The notes under the pieces: model-generated
The model's input: only the letters and a program-made list of their open reading frames with translations
The model's database searches: none
Told to the model about the DNA's origin: nothing
Program-made: the position numbers and the translations under genes
Source: Conoideocrella luteorostrata
Lineage: Eukaryota > Ascomycota > Sordariomycetes > Hypocreales > Clavicipitaceae
Length of the DNA: 64,000 nt
Direction of reading: 5' to 3'
NCBI GenBank assembly: GCA_032433595.1
Contig: JASWJB010000081.1
Coordinates: 79,163 to 143,162, forward strand
Part shown: positions 1-10,529 of the stretch, piece by piece
How positions within the stretch are numbered: the stretch's first letter is position 1
Layout of the letters: every line of letters begins with the position of its first letter

Positions 1-2920
1 GCCTGTTATGTCTGCCAAATGTAGCATTTAAGCGCGAAATATAAAGCTATTGTACTTCGGGATAACTGCAATTGAATTGACACGAGCCCATGACGCAACC
101 TACACAAAGCCAGTTGTTATTCCCCCAGCGATGCAATGTAAAAATCCAGCCTGGGATTTTTCCGCTTTAGATACTCTAGTATGCAAAGTTGATCTTGCCC
201 CAAAAGTTCGGCACCCCCGTAGAAAGAAGTGAGAAACTCAACCTCTCGGCACGACAAGTGGAGATGACAAGCAAAGATCGTTGCCGTCAGATTGCGAGCT
301 ATGCTTGTTCCTGGTTATATTTATCGACGTCTCTATTCGCAGCTTCCATCAGACCAGTAACTAGGTCCGAAACGTCATGGGGTCTGTTGACCGGCTCCAC
401 GGTGAGGCCATGGCCATTTCTGATCGCGGCGGCATAACGCGCCGGTCTTACAAATGTGCTTAGACGAGAGAGACTTGTCTCAGTGACGAAGAGCCGTTTC
501 TTACGTCGGCATGTTACGCATATGAAAAGTTGCAATGGGGCGTGTGGCGTAAGCACAGAATCACAGGCACATCGCACGTCAGAGATAAGTTGTTGGTCCA
601 AATATAGGTGTTCGCTTGCTATCGTTGTTGATACCAGGCGATAACGTGACAAAATTGTCCGTCCTTGGGACAGTAATGGAGGTCACTTCGACTTGTTGGG
701 AATTTGGAAGATGACATAGATCAACACCTGCCCTGTGCTCCCACGTATCAAAATAGATCACCTACTTTTTTGGTGCGTGTCTAGTCATACGTACGTTCGT
801 CACGTCATATTGAACAAAACATTCTGCTTACGCTTCCGTGACCGGCCATGGGAGTTTGTCTGTAGTTAGCATTTCGGATATTTCTGTGTTTTGACTCATC
901 CGAAAGACGGTCTAAATGCTATGTGTAAGCAGCTTTTTTTGTTGGGCCTTTGATGTCTACGTGAATTCACAGCCTCTTCCATCAGTGTGAGCTTTGACTA
1001 CACGTCAGACTGCGCCATACGAGTTGATCCCATGCCAATATAGGCAGAAATAGGGCATACGGCATATTAGCCTCACCCTGAAAATATAGAGAAGAAGGGA
1101 CCGACTATCAGAGAGGTGTGGAGTGCGACGAGTATTGTGATGTACCGTAAGCCAATTACCCGAGAACATCCTTTTGTTCCTCCTCTCTGTGCAAATTGCA
1201 AGGAGACTTGTCTTAGCCAAGCCAAAAGTCGGTCAAACCAAGCCAAGCGCGGATAGGGTCTTCACGAAGCCGTTAGGACCGTCGCGAGACAACACCACCA
1301 CGAGTTCTAGTGCGCAAAGGAATAGACGCGCGCCCGCCACATTCGAGGCCACATTCACTAGTGAAAAAAATTCTAGTGTGGAGGATTGGGATTCAATCCC
1401 AGCAAGCCACAGCTGGCTCATGTTCGACTAGTGCAGACACAAGAGTTGACGACATCCGGCCCATGCCCAAGCACGCACCGTCGGTACTATGGATCTGGGT
1501 GTCGGGGTTCGCTTCGCAAGTGTCCAATTCAAATCGAGAAGACACAGTCGGTGGCTTGCAGACCAGATAGGAAGACTGCGTACGGGAAACTTACTGATAT
1601 TTGGTCAAGATGGCATGAAGATTCATCGTCCTTCGATGTGCTGGGCTCGAAAGTGTCCGCGGTTAGCAAGAGTGCTTTGATTCTCGCGGTTATTTGAGGG
1701 TGTGGATCCCATTGCTGACGACCAGCATCCCAGCTCCCAACTCCCAACTCCCAAAACAAGCGCCACAGCCATGATGAATGAATAGTCAGACAAGGCCGGA
1801 TCATATACTCCGTCCCCCGTACGGAGTACTCTTTTGATCTTCATTTCCGGGATGTCCGCAAAGGCCACGAGGCAGAGAGGAGCGAGCGATGGAGCCAGCA
1901 AGCCTTCATGTCAAATCTCCGCTTGCAGACGTAGGATGTCGATTGCACGATTGCCCAGAACCTGACGCAGCTGCATTTCCATCAACGCCCCATCTACTAG
2001 CTTCCTTTACTCTCTGCATACATACCTACCCCGCCTGCAAGCCAAGGTGATAATGGGAGACAAGGTGCATAAAGAGGCACAAAATAGACGCCTTGGGTGG
2101 AAACCCGCGACATCGCCTTCGGTGTGATTGGAGAGCGAGACACACGCCACCCTGAGGAGCAACTGGCCGGCATCTTCATCCCAAGCCTCGACAGGGGTCC
2201 GGCGCTTACACACTGCTTCGCTCAGCATGACAGCCAACCACATCAGCCCAGTGCTGGGGACGGCGGCGTAATGTACTGGTTAGTACTTACTCACGTACGC
2301 CCACACTGCTGCAAGTACTGTAGCTACTACAGAGATGGAGGGGCGACTCAGGTCTCAACTCCTAGTTGGTTACTTCGTAGTGCAAGTACAAGTACGAGCT
2401 CGTTCTAGTCCGTGGTCACGAAGTTGGAGTAGTTAGCCATCGTTCCGTTTTCCTGAGACCCTGCCATCCTGATAATCGCGTCTAAGAACTTGAAAAGACG
2501 GACAGCCGGGCATGTGCTCCCCGAGCTTGTCTCTGTCTCTCGCGCTTGGGAGACCAGGTAGTCCCAGACCCCGGACGACCAGAGGTTAATAGACAGTCTC
2601 TCAGATTGTATATAGCCATCTCACGGGCCAGCTTTTCTGCTTTGTTGGTTCCTCTGATCTTTTGTTTTGTCTCGTCCTGTCTTCTTCTAATCCTTTTCGT
2701 CATTTGTGATTCCGCTTTTAATTGTACCCCCCTTGACGGGAGGTTGCACTGCCACGTTGCCTGCTGGCTCAAGGCATCAGACAAGCAGTGCCGTTTGGTC
2801 CTTTTATGCTCTGGCTTTGGATGTCTTGCCTTTGTGGTCACACGAGGATCTTCTTCATCATACGACTCTTGGATTAACTCTCGATTGCACACATATATCA
2901 TACACACATCTTTGCCAGTC
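1..2920. other. long left-edge stretch without a recognisable gene
   Basis: I see no gene I can support in these 2.9 kb. The longest plausible frame is on the minus strand at 299-652 (117 codons, C-terminal part ending NRDVDKYNQEQA). It has a coding-like composition but no recognised domain and may be a gene remnant. A copy of the dispersed ACTCCGTA word with its inverted partner lies near 1808-1830. The last 300-400 bases before 2921 are pyrimidine-rich and should be promoter and 5' leader of the next gene. Confidence 0.5.
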
Positions 2921-4315
2921 ATGGCGTCCCCGCAAACCCCCAATATAACCTCCAAGCGGCCTCGGCTGTCCCTCCAGATCAAGACGGCTTGCAATCCGCC
3001 GTCAAAGGGTTTGAGAGGTCAGCCAGTTAACCCGAGTGATCCCACAACTTTCAACACCATGTCTAATATATACGTCACCACCATTGAGCGTTCTTCCGTC
3101 GTGCAGTCAGAGCCCATCACCGCCATCAACACGCTCCAGAACTTCAGCCTTCAGTCCCCCGTCGAAAAATCTGACTGCAAACCAAGAGTTGTGACGCCTT
3201 TTGTGCCAACATATCCAGAGACGCCTGTAACAGCTCAGCCTGTCTCACCGCAGCAAATGAACTTTGTGTATCCGAGCACAATGACTGCCACGCCGCCGCT
3301 CTCGGCGGGCACAGTCGACACTTCGTCCAAGGTCTTCACCTTCTCGTCAGCAGATATATCAGCATCACCTCGACAAGGCGACCATGCCGTTGTATCGCCC
3401 ATATACGACCGCACGCCTCTTCGCCGGAGAGCTCTGGCTTCTTTCCCACTTGCCGGATATTCCGGGCAGCTGCCGTACACACATCCCCGAAGTCTGCACA
3501 GCATTCTCCGGAATTCTCCTCTTCCTCCCAGGACGGCCATCCCGCCTCCATCTCCAAGACGCCAATCGCTGCGTCTGCAAGAGAAGGCCGCCAAGAAGGT
3601 CGAGTATGACAGTCCATTGGAGCAGGAAATCACCACGTTCAAATACACCAGGTCCCATATCGACCTCTTAGCTGAGGACGGCTCGCCCCTCTCCCCGGCC
3701 GGCAGTATCCTCCACCTCCAGCAAGCCGAAACAGTTCTCGACAAGGCTTTAGCCTTTACCGCCAACGAAGTTCAAGACGGCGGCCAAACACCCGGCCCCT
3801 TTGAGGACATGAGGCGCAGAATGGCTGGATTGGGAGCCGCCTGCTCTCCTGTCTCCCCAAATCAAGGCGCAAACACAAATACAAATGCCAACCGTAAGCG
3901 CAAGCGAGCAGAAAAGAAACACCACTGGGTCTGGACCATCGGCCAGGAAGAAGAGGACGAGGATCACGGCAGTGCCATCGCTGCTTTACGCGCACAGGCT
4001 GCGAAAAAGGCCAAGACGCCAGAAAAGCACGCTCTTTCCATCACCACTACCGCCGGTGACAACACACTGCCGGAGATAACATACGAAGAGTTACCCACGC
4101 CCAGTATTGAAAGCTCAAGCTCCTTTTCCGAATTATCAGATGTGGAAATGTCAGACACATGCAGTGTCGTATCATGCGATAGCCACCAACGGTGCCTGTC
4201 TGTGCCGTCTGACACGGAAGCCGACGCCAAGACGCCAACTGCTCCTAAATGCGGAGAGCAGCGCAAGAGGGACACACCTATTCCGGAATTGGCTGACAGG
4301 AGCGATAATCCTTAA
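2921..4315 (+). CDS. conserved disordered, probably nuclear protein (464 aa)
   Basis: Single-exon gene of 464 residues. I chose the ATG at 2921 (MASPQTPN) because the frame upstream of it translates to leader-like sequence rich in Cys, Ser and Leu, while from here the protein is uniformly polar. It is rich in Pro, Ser and Thr, with no membrane segment and no recognised enzyme domain. Early motifs are KRPRLSLQIK and a VNPSDPTTFNT block; a middle segment reads RRQSLRLQEKAAKK then EQEITTFKYTRSHIDLL; a basic NLS-like RKRKRAEKKHHW is followed by an acidic EEEDEDH stretch. The pattern resembles an uncharacterised protein that I believe is widespread in Sordariomycetes, but I assign no function. The basic cluster suggests nuclear location (inference). 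It is followed tail-to-tail by trpE on the other strand. Confidence 0.8.
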   Translation: MASPQTPNITSKRPRLSLQIKTACNPPSKGLRGQPVNPSDPTTFNTMSNIYVTTIERSSVVQSEPITAINTLQNFSLQSPVEKSDCKPRVVTPFVPTYPETPVTAQPVSPQQMNFVYPSTMTATPPLSAGTVDTSSKVFTFSSADISASPRQGDHAVVSPIYDRTPLRRRALASFPLAGYSGQLPYTHPRSLHSILRNSPLPPRTAIPPPSPRRQSLRLQEKAAKKVEYDSPLEQEITTFKYTRSHIDLLAEDGSPLSPAGSILHLQQAETVLDKALAFTANEVQDGGQTPGPFEDMRRRMAGLGAACSPVSPNQGANTNTNANRKRKRAEKKHHWVWTIGQEEEDEDHGSAIAALRAQAAKKAKTPEKHALSITTTAGDNTLPEITYEELPTPSIESSSSFSELSDVEMSDTCSVVSCDSHQRCLSVPSDTEADAKTPTAPKCGEQRKRDTPIPELADRSDNP

Positions 4316-4835
4316 CCCCCTCAGCCTGTATAGCGGTGTGCATGAGCGACCTTCTACATCAAAAGAAACATTTTCTTTGGGACGAATTTTCTGTGCGTTT
4401 TTATCGTTTTTGTTTAGCATGGATAGCGGTATTTTGTTTTAGCATTTCATGAACAGATAGCATTACTCTTATATGAGTCTCATGACCGGTTACATTTTGG
4501 GGACTGGAGCGGATGGAGGAACAGGTTCGGGGGTGTGTGGGTATGTCATTTACGAACACGGTAGCATGGCTAGGAATACTACTTACATTGAAGATACATG
4601 GCTGTTGATAGGAATCTCACGATTACGTCTCTCATGGAGTGCGTGTTGATCAAATATACTTATGCCTTTGACATGAATCTTGCCTCAAGAATTTCTGGCT
4701 CCTATGTCCACGGGCACGCATTCATTCACTCTTGTCACCCAAGCAGCCTAAAAGACATACGATCAACAGTATTCTCTTCTTTTATTTTTCCAGTTTTACC
4801 CTTCTATATACTCCGTACTTTGTGTAAAAATGCCT

Positions 4836-6590
4836 CTATTTAGCTGGCTTAGCACCCTGTTGTTGCTGATAGTATAACTCCTCTGCAGATTTAATGCACG
4901 ACATGTTCGCGCCGAGTTTGTTAATCGTCTCCATCCATTCGTCGTATTCGTCCGAGTCAAAGACAATGCCACCACCTACCACCGAACACTTGTTAGCATC
5001 CGTACCTACCTACCAGCATCTTGCAGGCTTGAGTGGATTCAAGAGGGAAAAGGAAAAGGAGAGACAAAATATGTACCTGCTTGGAGATATGCCACCCCTT
5101 GCTTGGTCATCATTGTTCTCAACGCAATACACGTATCCATTGCTCCCTCGACAGCATTCCCACTCTCATCTTCGCTTCCGTATCCGAAATACCCTACAGC
5201 GCCGGCGTAGATGCCTCTCTTCTCCTTCTCCAACTCGGCAATGAGCTCCATGGCGCGAACTTTGGGCGCTCCAGAAACGGTGCCGGCGGGAAAGACTGAT
5301 CTGAATGCATCGAACCTGGTCTTGCCCGGTCTCAGTACGCCGGATACTTGTGAAACAAGATGTTGGACGTGGCTGAACTTCTCGACGACCATGAGTCGGT
5401 CGACGCGGACGGTGTAGGGGTCGCCCACGCGGTTGATGTCGTTGCGGGCTAAGTCTACAAGCATGACGTGTTCGGCACGGTCTTTCAGGGAGCTGCTAAG
5501 TTCATCTGCTAGCCTCTGATCTTCCTCTGCGGTTTTTCCGCGCTTCACGGTGCCGGCAATGGGATGCGTGATGATCCTGCCGGCTTCGGACTTAACGAGT
5601 AGCTCGGGCGAGGCACCTATGATTTGAAAGTCCTTGCAGTCGACGTAGAAGAGATATGGTGAAGGGTTGACAGTGCGGAGGTGTCTGTAAATGTTGAAAG
5701 GGTGGAGGCTGGTAGGTCGGGCGAATCGTTGTGACGGGACGCACTGGAAGATGTCGCCCTTGACGATGTGCTCCTTTAGCTTGGTGACGTGCGCCTCGAA
5801 CCCCTTTTGCCCAATGTTTGATGTGGCTTCTTGTCCCAGCTGGATGGGGCCTTGTTGCGGCAACTCAATTTCGGGAGAGTTAAGTACGTCAACTAATTCG
5901 TCAATAATAGTCTTTGCCTTTTCATACGCCTCTTCCAGCCCAGTCTTGCCATCTTCGGGGACCGCAACATATGTAATCACTTTGATGATGCCGTAAAATC
6001 TATCAAACGCCACGATTGTATCAAACAACATGAATAGCGATTCCGGAATCTGGAGGACATCCTTCATCGGTCGTGCAGTCTTGGGCTCAAAATACCGGAC
6101 ACAGTCATAGCCAACGTATCCGATCGCACCACCCGTCAACGGCGGCAGCTGCAGCCCCGGCACGTGAGCGACGACATGATGCGCCAGTTCTTCTTCCAGG
6201 GCCGGTAGGGGGTCTGTCTCGGGACCGTATCCGGGACCAGTGGCGAGGATTTTCCGCGGGCCAGCACCAACGAAACTATACCGACCGACTTGTTCTGTGG
6301 CGGCTGACTCGAACAGGAATGAGTAATCGGATGACGAGGAAGCAGATACTTTCAGATAGGCGGCGGAAGGGGTGATGAGGTCGGAGGATATTTGGCGGTA
6401 TACGGGAACGAGTGTCGGTTTCTTGCCGGGCCCCGTGTGAGGTTTGGCTATGACGGACCGGACGGTGTCAAGGGTCGGGACGATGGCTTGCTGTGTAAGA
6501 GGAGTTATTGAGTCAGCGGCATGGTCAATTGACGAAAGAATTGTACATAGCTCAAGACCATGAGGTTCATGTACTTACTGAGCCCGCCAT
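4836..6590 (-). CDS. trpE: anthranilate synthase component I (chorismate to anthranilate)
   Basis: Anthranilate synthase large subunit, first step of tryptophan synthesis, which works with a glutamine amidotransferase partner in the cytosol. Read as three exons on the minus strand: 6579-6590 (only 12 nt, MAGS), 5077-6490 and 4836-4975, giving 521 residues, normal for fungi. The N-terminal part carries the feedback-site-like [21 protein letters not shown] region. The chorismate-binding half shows [75 protein letters not shown] and [14 protein letters not shown]. Intron 2 is placed so that LQAG joins GGIVFDSD, which restores the family motif. The tiny first exon is required because the large exon has no ATG at its 5' end. 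Two GCN4/CPC1-type sites lie near the start, fitting cross-pathway amino-acid control. The gene is divergent from the next gene on the right. Confidence 0.95.
6509..6515. promoter_or_regulatory. CPC1/GCN4-type site in trpE intron 1
   Basis: Perfect TGAGTCA heptamer, the consensus for the bZIP activator of general amino-acid control (Gcn4 in yeast, Cpc1/CpcA in filamentous fungi). It sits inside the first intron of trpE, 74 bp downstream of the start codon. Function at this position is an inference. Confidence 0.45.
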
Positions 6591-6645
6591 TATGAACTTC
6601 TGCGTCGTGTTGGGGAAGGCGAAGCCAAGCTATTCAGAAGCACGG

Positions 6646-6652
6646 TGAGTCA
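6646..6652. promoter_or_regulatory. CPC1/GCN4-type site upstream of trpE
   Basis: A second perfect TGAGTCA, 56 bp upstream of the trpE start codon, in the short region shared with the divergent gene at 7036. Amino-acid biosynthesis genes such as trpE are known targets of this factor, so this is the better of the two candidate sites. Confidence 0.6.
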
Positions 6653-7035
6653 GATATGGTGGTGAGGATAGTGATGAGTCGGCAAACGAAGCCGGGAGAA
6701 ATAAATCTTATCGCCTAATCGCCATGGCATGGCGCCGCGGGTTTGGTGGAGGGGCACCGATCTAGTCTGACCGCGGGGCAGTGTCAGCACCAACCTACTC
6801 AGTACCTTAGGTTCGCACGACGTGCACCTAGGTATAAGGAACTTGGACTAGGCTCACTTCGTCGTGTGAGACGATGTACTACGACTTTACTCTAGCACTA
6901 GAAAACTGTGCAGGTACCAGGGAGCTAGTTTACTGCCCCAATAGCAAACTCCCTCCCACACCCAATCCCCCTCCACACCAGCCTTCCTCCACATCAACGC
7001 GATTCTCGACAAATTTCTTGACGCAATCTCTGAAC

Positions 7036-8034
7036 ATGGATTTCTTGAGCCCCTTCGATTCTGCGTCGTTACCATCAGATAAGCGATCAAGCTCAGGATC
7101 CACCTCTATTTCAAAGTCGACAAAAGCATCCACCGCTGGCATTAATGAAGCAGAGGACAAGACGATTGTTTTTACAACTGTCCAAAGCTTGTTCAACGAG
7201 ATTAATCACACTACAGGAGACAGCTTAACTGTTATTAGTATGTTTATTTCTACTGTCTTAATTTCAGAAACTAACCTTTATGCAGATGTTTCTCGCTCAG
7301 ATCTTGCGGCAATTAAAGCTCAGCGAGACAAGCTTAACCAAAAGCTCCGATTTTGGTACCAAATGAAATATCACCTCTTGATCATCACTATTCCTACTGG
7401 AGTACATGAAGATCTACACATAAGACTATATTTCTATGTACAATCGGGACTTGATACTATGGGACTATATAACAGAGCTTGGCATAATTTTGGCGCGACA
7501 AGATGCGATGGCCTTGCTAACACTGGCACAGGCGGGGATGAAGGAGAAGGAGATTCATCTGGTGGTCCTGCACCATTACGTTCCCCTCATGATGCTTGGC
7601 CAACAATTGTGTTTGAATCTGCATATACACGAACACTGGCTGAACTCCGCCTAAAGAAAGATTGGTGGTTCCGTGCATCTAATCATGATGTTAAGATTGT
7701 GGTCCTTATTCAATTCTATTCTGAGGGCATAATCTTGATTGAGCGATGGGAAGAGATAAGACAGATGATCCAACCACGGCAGGGTGCTACCACGACACGA
7801 GCAGCAGCAGCCCAGAATGCTTCTGCAATATCACCAATCTTACAACAAGAAATCAGGATCATAAGAGACAATACCACGAACCCGCCATCATATAATGTCG
7901 TTAGAAACGATTTGGTGTTAAGTTTTAGGCTCTTGTTCCTTCGGGACCCTGGTCCAAATGAACATGATATTATAATTGATGTCAACTCCTTGATTGATTA
8001 TGCAGATATGGCCTGGGCTCGGGCGAGGCCATAG
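7036..8034 (+). CDS. lineage-specific fungal protein, possible PD-(D/E)XK/Uma2-like fold (316 aa)
   Basis: Start chosen at the ATG at 7036 (MDFLSPFD), because the frame upstream is Pro/Ser-rich leader-like sequence. Exons 7036-7237 and 7286-8034; the 48-nt intron has GTATGT, a CTAAC branch point and TGCAG, and as it is a multiple of three the frame reads through it either way. The N-terminus is Ser/Lys-rich. The centre has a charged helix (DLAAIKAQRDKLNQKL), then an acidic/Gly insert. The conserved-looking core is PHDAWPTIVFESAYTRTLAEL, KKDWWFRASN, DVKIVVLIQFY and IILIERWEE. This beta-strand, Glu, hydrophobic-Lys pattern resembles fungal proteins with an Uma2/restriction-endonuclease-like fold, but that is inference from pattern, and no enzymatic activity can be claimed. 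Codon use is more AT-rich than in the flanking housekeeping genes. Confidence 0.65.
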   Translation: MDFLSPFDSASLPSDKRSSSGSTSISKSTKASTAGINEAEDKTIVFTTVQSLFNEINHTTGDSLTVISMFISTVLISETNLYADVSRSDLAAIKAQRDKLNQKLRFWYQMKYHLLIITIPTGVHEDLHIRLYFYVQSGLDTMGLYNRAWHNFGATRCDGLANTGTGGDEGEGDSSGGPAPLRSPHDAWPTIVFESAYTRTLAELRLKKDWWFRASNHDVKIVVLIQFYSEGIILIERWEEIRQMIQPRQGATTTRAAAAQNASAISPILQQEIRIIRDNTTNPPSYNVVRNDLVLSFRLLFLRDPGPNEHDIIIDVNSLIDYADMAWARARP

Positions 8035-8293
8035 ATTTATATTATTGCTCCCCTCTGTACTAGGAACTGTCCAGAGCATTCCATTAGTTATGGAAGGGGG
8101 TCGAATTCATAGCTTAAGCAATCAATCACCTTGGGCTGCTGTTTTAATGCTTATACCCAGCACGCGATGTTGGAATTTATAACCGTATATTAATCTTAAC
8201 CCATGTACGATAACATCTTTTGCTCACACATCCATAGGCTAGCTGTTGATGGGTCTCAGGAATGCCGTATTCATGCTAACACAGTGAGATGGA

Positions 8294-8866
8294 TCAGCTC
8301 TCTACGCCGAGGGCCTTTGCGCCAACAATCCTTCCTTTCTCTCTTGATATAAGCCAGTACTCTGTCCTGGTCTTATCTCTTACAACGCGGTAGACTCTCA
8401 CGTCATTCCCCTGGGTGGCCTCTCTCACAGCTTCGATCACTTTCGTGTACTGGCCCTGCGAGTCCCAATCAACCGGGTCCATAATATTTATATCGGCGGA
8501 GTCGGCGTCCCAGTGCTCGATGAGCTTTGCAAACTCGGCTATGAAAATAAAAATTAAAAAATCTCGTTAGCACATAAAGGGAGACCGTTGATATCGATCA
8601 TGGAGATTGGAGGAAATCATACCTTCATCAGGTAATCCATCGCCGTCCCATTTCAAAGAAACCTCTTTAAACGGCTCGTCTGCATCCGTTACATAGACCG
8701 CATCCTGACACGCCTCCTGAATCACCTTGGGGGCTTGAGCACCAGCATCGGTGGTTTTGAACACAGCCTTGCTCTGCGCCTCCTGCTTCTTCGCAAGTGC
8801 CTGGCCGTCGCTCAGGTCTTGGTTTGCCTTGTCAAGAAACGACATGTAGTCTTCGTCGCTGGCCAT
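8294..8866 (-). CDS. small conserved Pezizomycotina protein (162 aa)
   Basis: Two exons on the minus strand, 8623-8866 and 8294-8538, separated by an 84-nt intron with a TGCTAAC branch point; the junction restores DEAEFAKLIEH. The protein runs from MASDEDYMSFLDKANQD through FKTTDAGAQAPKV, YVTDADEPFKEVSLKWDG, DSADINIMDPVDWD and VIEAVREATQGNDVRVYRV to the C-terminus KALGVES. It is soluble, acidic and compact with no signal peptide. I recognise it as a type found as a single copy in many ascomycetes and of unknown function. The frame stays open upstream to 9112 with an Arg/Ser-rich, presequence-like stretch, so a mitochondrial N-terminal extension is possible, but I prefer 8866 because the homology-like sequence begins there. 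Confidence 0.8.
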
Positions 8867-10529
8867 TCTCGTCTTTGGGGAAAGGTCGCTGACAAGGATG
8901 CCGCACGAGGGGCGTCGTGGATGCCGCGAAAGATAACTGCAATGCGAGGCGGACAGGTGAGGGGTTGTCGTCGTACAAGCTGGATGGCGGATGGGAGATG
9001 CGGATAGTGTAGCTTGGGTCTTGGTGACGATTCGGCGAGGCGTGGGAGGGTTTACAGACGACTGGAAAGTGCGTAGTTGATTAAACTTGAGCGCTTGGGG
9101 GATTTTAGACATTCAATCAGTAATGGGTAGAATAATGGGAACTAAAACGTTGAGCGGTTAGGCCTTACTGGTGATGATGGATGATAGGCGCTGAAAGTGG
9201 GGGTGACGTCAGGCTCGAAGTTAGTCAAGCAGTCGATTGTCAAATATGGTGTGCCACACGGGTTGATAGATTCATGGAACCTTTCCCCAGCCTTCCTGCA
9301 ACTTGAACAAAGTTAGCCTCTGGTGTCTTCAGGCTTCTTACTAGAAATAAAACGAGCAGCGAGATGTACTGCGCACCTTGCATCACGAGCGGGTTCCTCC
9401 CATTCAATTGCGACATCGACCGGGGGGCAAGGATATTCTGAAATTTCCGGTGATGTTTGAAAATACGCATCCAAGAGCAGCAAGATAAGCCGGGGCAGAA
9501 AATCTTTGTCAGCAGATTTGGAGCCTTTTTCAAAACATGTCTCCATCGATTTGAAGCATGTTGGACTATCACACAATCTTCCGACTCAGACAACAGTAAA
9601 CACACCAAAAGTACAGCATTACAGTTGCATCTGCTTGATTGGCAAATACGCGCTTCTGAACAGCAGTCCCCTCACCGAAGAGATGGACTCTCTGATATCC
9701 GAAAACTTACAGGCTCTAGGGCAAAAGCTGAGCCAAAATTCCACTTCAGTTTGTCCAGTCTCAATACTTGCCATGGCCTCAATTACGGCAACTACGAAAA
9801 ATCACAAGGTACAAACCAGGTCAGAAGTCCAGAACTTCAGCTTAAGTAAACGCAATGCGTATCATAAGTCTATGTTCAATGGACCTGGTGAATTCATCTT
9901 AAACTTTCCCTTAAGCTTTCTATTCTGTTAAGAAGTAGGCTGCGCTTCAGTATAAGCTCTGAGCATTCTTTATTACCACCCTGCGCTGGGACCCAGTGCT
10001 AGCCGTTAGCCTTTTCCATTTTGCATCTGCAGTTCTCCGCCATCAATGCATGCAGAGAGATAGAGGACATATGCGGGATTGGAAAGACTCTGTCACTTTG
10101 AGAGTTGCCGTGACCTTGACTCCGTCACACACTTCCACCGGATGGTGGTATGTGAGAGTAGAACAACTGATGAAAGGTCATCTCTGCGGAAGTACTCCGT
10201 ACTCCGTTCTTTGCTAGGAAAGTGTGCGTGCGGCAGCTTCCCCAGCTTTTCTCAACGGCCCCGCATCAGCCATCACCAGCATTTCAATCTACTCCGTACT
10301 CCGTAGATACTCATACAATTAAGTACCAACCACGGAGTACCCGGGACAATACTTGAACTTGGCAAACCACCCGCCCCAGTCTCCGGTGGAGGTGGCTTTC
10401 ATATCACCCCACGCATGTCCAACGTCCTCTCCCACGCCGCCCAAGCCACGCGAAACTCCAAGATTCCCGGCGGTTTGTGATGCCCTTTGTGTTTGGCGCA
10501 TGGGCTAAAACAATTGGCTTTCCGCTTTC
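8867..10529. other. intergenic, no supported gene
   Basis: About 1.66 kb between divergent genes. Some frames of 80-140 codons exist on both strands around 9240-9930, but they overlap each other, lack recognisable domains and I could not build a spliced gene from them. ACTCCGT heptamer doublets occur at 10194-10207 and 10291-10304, and an inverted copy follows near 10335. Confidence 0.5.
10194..10304. repeat. two ACTCCGT tandem-heptamer doublets
   Basis: Two exact head-to-tail copies of ACTCCGT occur at 10194-10207 and again at 10291-10304, 200-330 bp upstream of the Zn2Cys6 factor. They belong to the dispersed family described under findings. Confidence 0.85.

Noticed and set aside
299..652. 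117-codon minus-strand frame at the left edge
   Set aside because: The composition is coding-like, but no family is recognised and no clear exon partners can be found; too weak to call a gene.
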